Below are positions 55,395-64,000 of a stretch of 64,000 nt of DNA, in pieces; within the stretch, counting starts at the first letter, position 1, and each line of letters starts with the position of its first letter. Source of the stretch: Ophioderma brevispina (Eukaryota > Echinodermata > Ophiuroidea > Amphilepidida > Ophiodermatidae); contig JAMKCH010035789.1 of assembly GCA_023653785.1 (NCBI GenBank), positions 62,001 through 126,000 of the forward strand, read 5' to 3'. Below the pieces are notes generated by a model, which was not told the origin of the DNA, did no database searches, and saw only the letters and a list, made by a program, of their open reading frames with translations. A program made the position numbers and the translations under genes.

Positions 55395-57192
55395 CTATCA
55401 GAGATAAAAAAGAGACAAATGATGATAGACAAACATTTACTGAAGCATTCTCTTCTTAAATATTATACTCTCTCTCTCTCTTTCTTCTCTGTCTGGTTGC
55501 CTGTCTATTTATCATCCCGATCGTTTGTTCTTGTTATTGGTTATACCTTTGTACATATGTCGCTATTTTGTTCTATATTGTTATTAGCTATAGCTTTGGA
55601 TATTTGTCTAGATCTTGTATATTTATTTTATTCTTTCACACCCTCTTTCCCACTATAATACCTAAATTGTATACCTTCAGACAACAATTACCTAGTTGTT
55701 TCACAAACATTTAAGGGGGGGGCGGGGCCAGGCCTACAAAAGGAAACCTCCTTATCATTTTAATAAAATATGTGGATGGATGCTGCAAATGTAATGTTTA
55801 TCTGTGCAAAGAAACGTCTTATATCCATCATATCTGGTGGTCACGACATAGGGTCGAATCTGATTTTTGGTCAAATTGAGTAATAGTGATTCTGGTTGCA
55901 TTTTTATGCCTAACTCTCTTTAATTGTACCCCAAAAGATAAAAAGTGAAATTACATCTCTAATAAAATAGCGCAGTCGAATAACACGCATTTGTATATAA
56001 CGGGTTTCACAAACAATCGATACGTATTCGATAGCTTTGGGTGTCCAAATATCTCAGCACAAAGATAAATTGTGACCGAATACGTATTCGCTGGACCAAA
56101 GATTGCATACTTCAGTGATCAAAAATCGATAATGGGTTTTATAGATTAAGGCAATCGGTGAAAAGTACCTTTCTATACTTCATGAGGGATTGGTCATTGT
56201 TGTCACATTTTAATTTTTGGTTTTAATGATGTTACTGTACTGTTGAAAACTACGTTCTGTGCGTCGTGAAAAAAAATTATCCAAGTTGTGTAGTTTTAAC
56301 ATTGTACAAATTTTACACCAAATTTACATTTTTTGGGGGGGGGGCATGTGCATACATGGGCATCCATAGTGACATTAACCTAGTATACCAAAAGGGCGAA
56401 GGGTAGGAGTTAACACCACAGGTAAACTTTCCATCTGTGCGCAAAAACGTTAAAACTTTCGTTACGTCGTTCCATAGAATTATTTCAAATCCTTATGCTA
56501 ATTTTGGCGAAAAAATGTGAAGGTTAGCACCCTCACCGGGGGTAGCGTCGAAAAGTTCGAATGTGTTAGTTGTCTACTACCTATATATATACCCATTATT
56601 GAAAAGGCAGCATTCTGATTGCCCGTCCGGTTTACTGCACATTAGTCGCAAGATGCAGCTGTAATGCAGTTTCGTATTTTATTGTATAATCAGCATACAA
56701 TGAAAATAAGGCCATATTAACTTAAAACCTATACAAACAAACAAAATAAAAGCAAGTTTTTAGTTAACATGGTTACCAACTAGAATAGAAATTTGTAGTC
56801 TCATCTATGGCTCATAATGTATCCTCGGGCGTGAAAAAATAAAATAATGGGGCATTATTAGTTTTTCTCGACCTCGAGGACATTATTAGCCTATAAAGTA
56901 ACTGCATTACCTTTAGTTATTAGTTAATTTGTTTAAATTATTGTGACTGTATCGGCTCTATAAATTATAGTTGATTACAAACTAGTATTTTCATATTCAT
57001 TTGGGCCAAACCCGCATGAAAATTTGATAGAACAAATTTAAATTTTTTATGCAAAAATTTCTTTTTCATTTTATACTCTGATGTGTGTCCGTGGAAATGA
57101 CCACTTTTGCAAACGATTTTTGTGAACTTTGAGTCATTATGACGCCATACTAGGTTATGTTGGAAGCAGTAGAAAAACGGTGGACAATGCTA
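55395..57192. other. Unique AT-rich DNA with two TACGTATTCG palindromic words
   Basis: TCGATACGTATTCGA at 56017-56031 and CGAATACGTATTCG at 56080-56093; a third copy is at 59195-59208. A G-rich run lies at 56333-56343. No gene recognised. Probably intron of the minus-strand model. Confidence 0.4.
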
Positions 57193-58093
57193 CAGGGTGA
57201 GAAGTAAAAAAAAAATGACCATGATTTGCGTCGCCATTTGAATTTTTCATAATATACAAGCTAACAGATCTGGTATCATAGGAAATGCCTCTTCATTATC
57301 TTTAATTTGATGCAAGGATAATTCCAATCCGATAAGTATAGGCCGAACTACAGTCTTTTGAATCAAGTAGTCAGCTTTTACCCCTCATCACCGGATTCCC
57401 ATTTGAATGCACGGGGAAAACGAAGCAAATGACTCCCAAAATGATGATAAGGGGTATATATCGATGTTAAAGTTGGTATATATAAGGTGTAAATTAAAAG
57501 CCAGTGATAATGGTAAGTTTTTTAAAAAAAAAGTGTACCAACACTTTTTTCAAGAGTGTGGAATATTTGTGGTCTACAAATATAGGACAATACTTTACAC
57601 CTCAAAAGGTTCTGCCTATTGTACCGAGTGTCGTTCCTCATATGGTATGAGTCATGTTCAACTCCTCTCCAGAACTGATACATGCTAAGAGTAAATTATC
57701 TTTCAAGGCTTTTTAGTCGAGATGAGGATGGTGAAAGTTAGAGGGGACATCGATATTAAATGTGACTGAATTTTTTGTGGGGTTAAATAGCGTCAAATTA
57801 TTCTGCAGTCCAAAATAAATAGCCCGATTTTCTTCTGACACTGCTGGCCTTCAACCTGAACGCTATCACCTTAATGTGATCCGTGGACAGAGCGGACAAA
57901 GGAGAACTTGATTCAAACGACTGTAGCGCAGTCTATTACCTACCGAATACTGAATGATTTTTTTTTTACAGCAAATTAAAGATAATTGAACTAGGCTTTC
58001 AGGGGTGATACCCCATAATGTTAGATATATGTTTACTTAAAATTTCAAAATGGCGCGACACGATAGAGGTCAAGTTTGTTTTGACTCACACTG
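57193..58093. mobile_element. 901-bp TA-flanked mariner-like element
   Basis: The left tip CAGGGTGAGAAGT and right tip TTTTGACTCACACTG are bracketed by TA. The arms pair through TCGCCATTTGAATTTTT, TTATCTTTAATTTGATGCA and ACAGTCTTTTGAATCAAGT with their complements on the right (57890-58070). The right tip is identical to that of 37228-38533. The 93-codon internal frame 57407-57688 lies in the loop and is not transposase-like. Confidence 0.7.
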
Positions 58094-58926
58094 TATCACA
58101 GGGTATACACATAAAAATCATAACTAGTGCCTTTAGAATGAATTCTCGGGGTGTGTAACTCACCCCCACACCTAGTAAACCGTGTTACAAAAATAGACTT
58201 GTAAACATTATTGCGAAAGTTTTGATTTTCTTGATGTTAACTTTGATATTCGTGCACAAACTAAATAATTCACTAATAATATAACATCATTTAAAACAAA
58301 TCGCCTTTCAGGAACAAATTGATATTTTACTTGGGAAGGTGTTTGGTTAAGCGTTAGTTGCCACTTAAATTGTTTAGATTATGTTAGATTATGAGTATAT
58401 TACCCATTTAATTGTTATTCGTTTCAAGTTGGTATAGATTTAAGCGTGTTACATAATTTAAAAGATAGGAACTAGATATGTAATGAGATATGAATTAAGA
58501 AAACGAGAAAATGACAACTGTTATCGGCCAAATTCTTGTGAGTTAGAAACATTCCGTACATTTTTTTTTAAATATTTTCTGAGCTCAATTTTTGAACAGA
58601 TATTATTGTGTGTTACAACATGCATACCATTTATTCAGTTTATATAACATGCACTACATGTTTGTGTTCCTTCTAACTTATTTACTCTTGAAATTTATGT
58701 TTTTTTTCTGCAAAAATGAGTTAAAACATATTGGAGACTAATTAAAGATAGTAATGGAGCCAAATTTTAAGAGGTTGGTAATGTTTGAAATTCGTGTAAT
58801 CGTGGTCAGTCTGCGCTATTTTTACAACGAAGATAATGCAACATGAATGTTTTCCACTTTACCGCTTCTGGAAGTCGTTTGTATACAAATTTGCATGGTT
58901 TGTAACAAAACACAATTGAAATAGAC
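58094..58926. other. Unique AT-rich DNA, no gene seen
   Basis: No recognised feature. Confidence 0.4.
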
Positions 58927-59110
58927 CATCGTCATCGTCGTCGTCTATCCATTAGAAATCATCAATCGTCGTCGTCGTCGTTTATAATCCATCATTATCA
59001 TCATCTCCATCATCATCATCATCGATCCGTAGCATCATTGTCGTCGTAAAGTCGATGTTTCCTTATTCATCGTTATTGCCACCATCATCACCCAGTCATC
59101 GTATTCTTAT
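58927..59110. repeat. Interrupted (ATC/GTC)n trinucleotide repeat
   Basis: Runs of CATCGTCATCGTCGTCGTC, TCGTCGTCGTCGTTTATAAT and CATCATCATCATCGAT with interruptions. Confidence 0.9.
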
Positions 59111-59689
59111 CATAGGGGCATCATCGATCATAATTTAAAAAGTAAAAACCCGTAGCTATAGTAATCTCACCAGACCAACATTAGAAATCAAGGTGTCATG
59201 CAGTCGATACGTATTCGACTCCTTAAGCACGGCGATCAAACCTTTGGGGTTGACAAACAATCGAACCACATGAAGTGGCCATTTTGAATAAGAAAACAGT
59301 TGTTTCTTGATTTTTTAATACGTTCGTCGTTAGTAACTATTCCTGTTTTAACATACACCACTTAAAAAGCCATTTCCTTTTATTTCATTTAATTACACGC
59401 CATCCATAAGTAACACAAACTTTCAAACGCAGTTTTCTCAGAACTAGGAAGTTATGCTGATTCGACACTGTGCAGAACCCACGACGATATAATTGCGATA
59501 TAGACTGAAGGGGTTGAAATTTGCAAGCCACCTTAATATCCAAAATAGAACATTTCAGTTGCCTTTACAATTCTGTATTCAAAGGGAAGGGATGTGTACG
59601 GGGGTCTTAACAGCCTTTACAGTACGCGTCACCTACAGGGGGGGTTGGGGTATTAGAATGAGGGATTTTAACTTGATAAATTAATTTAC
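59111..59689. other. Unique DNA, no gene seen
   Basis: Contains the third TACGTATTCG word (59195). Nothing else recognised. Confidence 0.35.
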
Positions 59690-59813
59690 AGATTGGTTCA
59701 TTTTCACGTCCAGGTAAGAAGGCACTTGGGTTCAAAAGTTTCTCCAAAGTCGTCCTTAGTAGCACAAATTCCACCTCTAAGTGGAGGAGGAAGGAAAGCA
59801 TCACATCCCTCAG
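59690..59813 (-). CDS. Candidate 124-nt exon of a minus-strand gene
   Basis: The acceptor CTTTCTTCTTTGGTATCTAG is one of the best in the window and the donor is CAATCT then GTAAAT. The frame is open for 41 codons plus one base: LRDVMLSFLLHLEVEFVLL, RTTLEKLLNPSAFLPG, RENEPI. It starts phase 0, matching the microexon at 61490-61519, and ends with one base over, matching the two leading bases of 55273-55394. The peptide is amphipathic and helical in look. Family not recognised. Plus-strand frames over the same bases are shadows. Confidence 0.5.
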
Positions 59814-60504
59814 CTAGATACCAAAGAAGAAAGAGAAACATCCACTCCCAGTGTGTCAATAAAGAACTCAAACCTAACTATAGTAAGGGACAGAATTAGG
59901 CGGCCAATTGCGCTTACGTCAAGGTTTGTCAATAGCGCAGCACGGACTGTGATTGGTTTGAGTGTTGTGCAGTATGGGCGGGGCATGTGTGTTCGAGCAA
60001 AAATATATGATAAAAATGTTTTAAAAAAGCTCTATTGAGTCGGTTTTTCGACTCATGGGCAAAATATAATTCACGAAAGTAAACTTTCTGGCTTAATAAG
60101 CTTTAACTTTTCACCGTCAAATTACATCAGACGGCAAGTGGTCGTCTTACTCTGTCTCCGACTTCCACTGTTTACATTTTCCAACGACCTTATATTGCTG
60201 TAATATTAGCGGCATCGATTTCATTTCATAACACTTTCTTCTAAATTAATGAAACTTTAAAAAATTAAAGGACCATAAAAAATTAGTTGTTAGTTGGCCA
60301 AAAACATTTAAAGTTTTATTCATTGCTCCAAATGGCGTGGGTCAAAGCACATAGAATATCAGCAGGGTACTAAATGCACTGAAGTGTATATCTGGGGAAA
60401 TCAATATAAAGAGGTTTATAATGAAGTTTGACTTCCTATGCATTCACCTTTTAATCACATATTTTCATGATATTATAATGATAAGGTAGAGATATATATT
60501 TTGG
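59814..60504. other. Unique DNA
   Basis: A short hairpin TGAGTCG..CGACTCA lies at 60036-60054. Plus-strand frames here are not protein-like. Probably intron in the minus-strand model. Confidence 0.35.
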
Positions 60505-60745
60505 ACGTATCCACCATAAGGGGTGCTCAAGGCGCGATTACCAAATATTATCGCGCTGTCATCAGGAAATCGTCACAATCATTTCGCTTGATCTAGGTGG
60601 CAGCTGACTAGGCGCACAACTCTATCAGCACTTCGAACTTGCCCAAGGACACGAACACATTGGCCATAGTAGGGCTCGAACTTATTATCTTGAACGGGCT
60701 AATGATCATGAATTCTGCACTTTTCTACTAGGCGACACGTGCCCA
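60505..60745 (-). mobile_element. tRNA-derived SINE
   Basis: On the minus strand an A-box-like GTCGCCTAGTAG, a CAT anticodon-like region (GAATTCATGATCATTAG) and a B-box AAGTTCGAGCC followed by CTACTATGGCC form a degenerate tRNA head (60662-60740). After it come GTGTCCTTGGGCAA and AGTTCGAAGTGCTGAT, a body typical of tRNA-SINEs of marine invertebrates, and a tail ending GCGCCTTGAGCACCCCTTAT. This order is characteristic of Pol III SINEs. Decayed and presumably inactive. Confidence 0.7.
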
Positions 60746-60890
60746 CGTATTGATGTTTGTAAGTTTTTTTTAAAGCATAGGCGTAAATCCCAAAAGGATT
60801 GGGGATATATCCCCAATGTTTTAATGGGGCATGGGGGTGGTCGATACGATCATCCCTTCCCCCATGTTGACGCCCGTGAATGTGCTTTGA
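60746..60890. repeat. Decayed repeat with GGGGATATATCCCC palindrome
   Basis: GGATTGGGGATATATCCCCA at 60799 and flanking AGGCGTAAATCCC and TTGACGCCCGTG form weak inverted ends. A scrap of an interspersed element. Confidence 0.4.
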
Positions 60891-61246
60891 TTAAAGCCAC
60901 AATCTGTCATTTTTTCCAAAATTATGTCTCTGGATTGCTAATGTTAGGTTATATCAACACCTTATGTTACTGCTCTTTTTGAAAAACAGACACTTAAGCA
61001 TTTTAAAAACGGTCTTGAAAATGCCATTTTCGACTATAGACCTAAAAAAAAGTCGGATCCCGACTTTTACTAGTAAACAAAGCATAAAAATTACCATTTC
61101 TTGACAAATACGGCATTTTACGCTCAGCCACTTAAAGGGGTCTTTACTAAAAATTTCCAATACAACAGTGGAAAAAATGGACTTTGATGAAAAATAGGGG
61201 GCGTGATTTGTTTACATTTTGAAGAAATTGCTGATAGTGGCTTTAA
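60891..61246. mobile_element. 356-bp TTAA-flanked MITE
   Basis: TTAAAGCCACAATCTGTCAT at the left and ATTGCTGATAGTGGCTTTAA at the right are inverted ends with TTAA at both edges. It belongs with, or close to, the CACTATCAG group at 2298-2606. A minus-strand frame inside is chance. Confidence 0.65.
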
Positions 61247-61489
61247 AATAACCTCATATTTTAACATATCAATTCAAAAATGGTAAAATTCCGCACGTTT
61301 TGCGCGCATCTTGTTCTTGTTTGAATTACATTTAACGATTTTCAATTCTAAATAGCAAAAAAATTGAGCAACATATTTTGTCATCAAAACCTTTTTTGGT
61401 TCGAAAATTTCCATCAACAGCATCCTCCCAATATACGTCAAAAACAAATTTACGCCACTGATTAAGAGGCTGAAAGAGGGCGCCCTTAC
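61247..61489. other. Unique DNA next to the microexon
   Basis: No feature recognised; intron in the minus-strand model. Confidence 0.35.
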
Positions 61490-61519
61490 CTTCAGCATCT
61501 CTTCGTCGTCTGTTTGTTG
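61490..61519 (-). CDS. Candidate 30-nt microexon
   Basis: The minus strand reads acceptor AAATATTTTCTTTCAG, then ten codons QQTDDEEMLK, then donor CTGAAG with GTAAGG. Both splice sites are near-consensus and the length keeps frame. Phase 0 on both sides joins cleanly to 59690-59813 (…EEMLK then LRDVM…). It is acidic. Microexons this short need strong sites, which are present. Product not recognised. Confidence 0.5.
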
Positions 61520-61949
61520 CTGAAAGAAAATATTTTCAAAGCAAATACAATTAATACACTCAATTACAATGTAATGGCATTTTATTGTCATAAAATGTGG
61601 CAACAAAGACAATTATTAATTTCGGCACATTGGTGTATGTTAAATAATTAACTTGTGGTATTCAAGTTGAAGCAAATCACAAATCATATTGTAGTTAGTG
61701 GATATCATCAAATAATTGTTTGCAAAATTTGCTAATGGTATTTATAACAATAGGACCTAATACTCACAATGTATCAATCATAATGTATATGGAATGAGTA
61801 GATGATCTAAATACAGAATACTCGGAAAAAATAGCTCCCCACTCCGAATCAAATCACTTTAAATTTATTGAACTATTTTGGAAATAGTTCCATTATGTAC
61901 CCCTTTAAAAATTGTACAAGAAGGATTTTTGTCTCGCCTGAACTTTGTT
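61520..61949. other. Unique AT-rich DNA
   Basis: Nothing recognised. Confidence 0.35.
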
Positions 61950-62530
61950 CTGACAAGGACTTAGTAATCATGTTTCTGTCTGTCTGTCTGTGTAAAAAGC
62001 TTGTGTTATCTGGAGTTCCTTAAGGCCCGGCTACGATGATGTAACTTGGGGGAAGGAAGCAGGTTGATGAGTTGTCGACCTGCTTAGATTTTGGGCGTAA
62101 AATATGCAAATTAGGTATGCAAATGACCTAATTGATATTAAAAATCGGCGTAATTGCTGCATTTTTGAAACGTTACAAAATTCTTTCGCCCCCACATGAG
62201 ACTACAATGCTATACATTTTTGTGTTAATCATAATTGGAGTCAAAGGGCAAATGAGCTAATTAAATATATGTGTAATTACTGCTTCTATAAATCGGTACA
62301 TCAGATAAGTAAAATGCCTTTGCCTCATGAAAGATCATCATGTTATGCATCTTTTGTTTGAATCGTAATTGGGTCAAAGGGGATGTGGTCTAATTAAAGG
62401 GGTATTCTTTAAATTTTTTTCAAAATGCAACTAATGCCAAATGCTTGGTCCATTCCAGCCAAATTTGCTCAGATTTAGGTTGTACACAAATTAGGGTCAA
62501 AGGTGAAATGGGCAAAATATCATTACATTG
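61950..62530. repeat. Degenerate repeat with GGTCAAAGG / CTAATTA words
   Basis: A CTGTCTGTCTGTCTGTG run (61976) is followed by three loose repeats of an AATTGGAGTCAAAGGGCAAA, TGAGCTAATTAAA type near 62235, 62365 and 62490, spaced about 130 bp. Old tandem or interspersed repeat. Confidence 0.4.
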
Positions 62531-62772
62531 GTAATTTATGAACAAATTAGTAATCCTAACTCCTATCTATGTTTTCATAGACTGTTTTGCAGATAAATGC
62601 ATATTGATACTGCACCCTTCAAGATTCATCAGTGTGAAATACTACACCTTGCAAAAGAATTTGATTCAAGAGTTTGTTTATATTACAATAAACTTTTCAT
62701 GTGTTTATATTTGGCACTAAAGGAGGGCTGGATGCGGTGGTGTACAAAACATGAGTAAACAAGACTATTAAT

Positions 62773-63425
62773 GCAAAATCGGGGGTGTTACTCCTGAACC
62801 TCTCTTATGCTTATATGGGGAAGTTTCCATAATTAATATCTCCACCATGGAAAACGTTTTGACCTCCAAGGTAGCGTTAAATGAAAGGGAAGTATAGAAG
62901 AATATAAATGCAAAACCGTGGGCGCTACTCCTCTTAGTTATGCTCACGTTTGGCACTTTCACAATTAATATCTCCACAACAGAAAATGCCAAGACCCCCA
63001 GGGTGGTGGGTGTCAAATGAAAGAGGGGGAAATAAAACTATAAATGCAAAACCAAGGGGTGATACTCCTCAACGTGTCTTACTTATGCTCAGGTAGGGGG
63101 CATTTCAAGATTAATATCCCCACAATGGAGAATGTTGTACCCCCAGGATGGTGTTAAATGAAAGAGAGGGAAGTATAGAAAGCTATAAATTCAAAATCGG
63201 GGATGCTTCTCCAAAAGGTCTCCTACTTACACTCACGCGGGGGAATTTTCAAGATTAATATTTCCACAAATGATTGCGATCCCAGGGTGGTGTTAAATGC
63301 AAGAGATGGAAGTACAGAAGACTAATATATGCAAACCCGGGGTGCTACTCCTAATAATCTCCACAATGGCAAATGTCGTGCCCACCCCACCCCCTGGTGG
63401 TGTCAAATGAGAGGGAAATAAAGAA
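62773..63425. repeat. About 140-bp minisatellite, five units
   Basis: Units begin GCAAAATCGGGGGTGTTACT or variants at 62773, 62910, 63046, 63191 and 63331. Each contains ATTAATATCTCCACAATGG and GTTAAATGAAAGAGAGGGAA-type words; the last unit is shortened. Periods are 137, 136, 145 and 140 bp. Confidence 0.8.
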
Positions 63426-63658
63426 TACTGTTCAAAGAATACATTTGATCCTTTGCAGTTTGAGAACATTAAGTAATAAAAATGTGCCAACATTCTGGCT
63501 TGACCTTCATGTAAGCATTATGAATTATAACACTAATCCTTACATTATCCCTAATCCTAATCCTTACTGTAAACCTTATTCTTAATTCTTAACCCTTAAA
63601 TTTAACCGTGTATTTCCGTGATGATATTTATAGGGTAGAAGCAACGGTATAGACTTAC

Positions 63659-63751
63659 TTCTGCACAAAAACACATTGGCGTTGAAGAAACACGTTTGTG
63701 GATTCGCTTGAGCCTCGCACGGTGAGCTGGTGCAAGGAGTGTCTGCATTAC
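63659..63751 (-). CDS. Candidate 93-nt phase 1-1 exon, EGF-like Cys pattern
   Basis: The acceptor CATTTAATGTCCACAG and the donor GCAGAA then GTAAGT bracket 93 bases on the minus strand. With one base taken from the previous exon the frame reads NADTPCTSSPCEAQANPQ then TCFFNANVFLCR. The spacing C-x(4)-C-x(8)-C-x(8)-C recalls the first four Cys of an EGF module. The exon is phase 1-1, the usual form for shuffled extracellular domains. A second frame is also open, so the call is not certain. The usual C-x-C end of EGF would have to lie in the next exon and the codon after Arg cannot be Cys, which argues for a variant or another Cys-rich fold. Confidence 0.4.
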
Positions 63752-63845
63752 CTGTGGACATTAAATGAGGTATATATTAAAACTTGCCTTCTCTGGCAAA
63801 AAAATCATCTTCAGTATAACAAAGAAAACAAATATTTAGTGGATA

Positions 63846-63990
63846 TCAGGCCTGTACGCGGGGGGGGGGGGCCTGTGTACCCCCCCCCCCCATTCCACAA
63901 AAGGGAAAAAGTCAACTTTTTTGCCAATTTTTTGATAAAAAGGTCCAAATTTAGAGAAAATATGACGAAAAAGTCCACATTTTGGTGATG
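63846..63990. repeat. Decayed repeat GGCCTGTACGCGGGGG
   Basis: A G12 run, then C12-13, then AAAAGGTCCAAATTTAGAGA and ATGACGAAAAAGTCCACATT. It has the style of 25618-25885 and is cut by the window end. Confidence 0.4.
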
Positions 63991-64000
63991 AGATGTTAAA

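Noticed and set aside
55105..55407. 100-codon plus-strand frame
   Set aside because: It overlaps a minus-strand segment with better splice signals and shows no domain of its own.
63530..63600. Telomere-like CCTAA words
   Set aside because: The words (CCCTAATCCTAATCC, then diverged) are too few and irregular to be a telomeric tract.

Overview
This window looks like nuclear DNA from an animal, most probably a marine invertebrate deuterostome (echinoderm or hemichordate-like). The grounds are an AT-rich background, many scattered TAGGCCTA-type words, a tRNA-derived SINE, broken CR1/jockey-type LINEs, a degraded Crypton-type recombinase and very many short inverted-repeat elements. The species call is an inference. 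There are no operons, no long open reading frames and no convincing bacterial features. Copies of the same repeat differ largely by 1-2 base insertions and deletions, which suggests uncorrected long-read error or old decay. Frameshifts should therefore be read with caution.

Layout. 0-1.3 kb: the end of a TTAA-flanked MITE, then a 1.1-kb foldback element whose loop carries 11 exact copies of the palindrome CAACGCGTTG. 1.85-5.17 kb: a 1.66-kb unit in direct tandem duplication. 5.67-8.90 kb: a 3.2-kb non-coding repeat (here called element X) with an internal tRNA-Met-like segment. A second full copy lies inverted at 42.94-46.22 kb and a 1.1-kb deletion derivative at 26.44-27.54 kb. 9.9-20 kb: mostly unique AT-rich DNA with small inverted-repeat elements, a LINE endonuclease fragment (15.5-16.2 kb) and a 246-bp tandem repeat (16.7-17.5 kb). 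20.4-23.8 kb: MITEs and a foldback element with a second copy at 50.1-51.3 kb. 29.1-30.3 kb: LINE reverse transcriptase, minus strand. 33.4-36.5 kb: a second LINE, plus strand, split by a later 0.8-kb insertion. 37.2-39.7 kb: nested inverted-repeat elements. 40.1-41.1 kb: the remnant of a Crypton-like (DUF3504) tyrosine recombinase. 48.06-48.95 kb: a TA-flanked foldback. 49.0-49.6 kb: a GCGAGC palindromic minisatellite. 51.3-63.4 kb: scattered MITEs, microsatellites, a SINE and a 140-bp minisatellite.

Host coding signal is sparse. The best candidates are short minus-strand exons with good splice sites at 63659-63751 (Cys-rich, EGF-like, phase 1-1), 61490-61519 (30-nt microexon), 59690-59813, 55273-55394 and 41939-42082. 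The phases of 61490-61519, 59690-59813 and 55273-55394 fit one another, so much of the right half may be introns of one or two minus-strand genes filled with transposable elements. None of the products is recognised.

The most unusual things here are the palindrome array in the first foldback, an internal module shared by foldback elements that use different target sites (TTAA and TA), element X, and the Crypton remnant.
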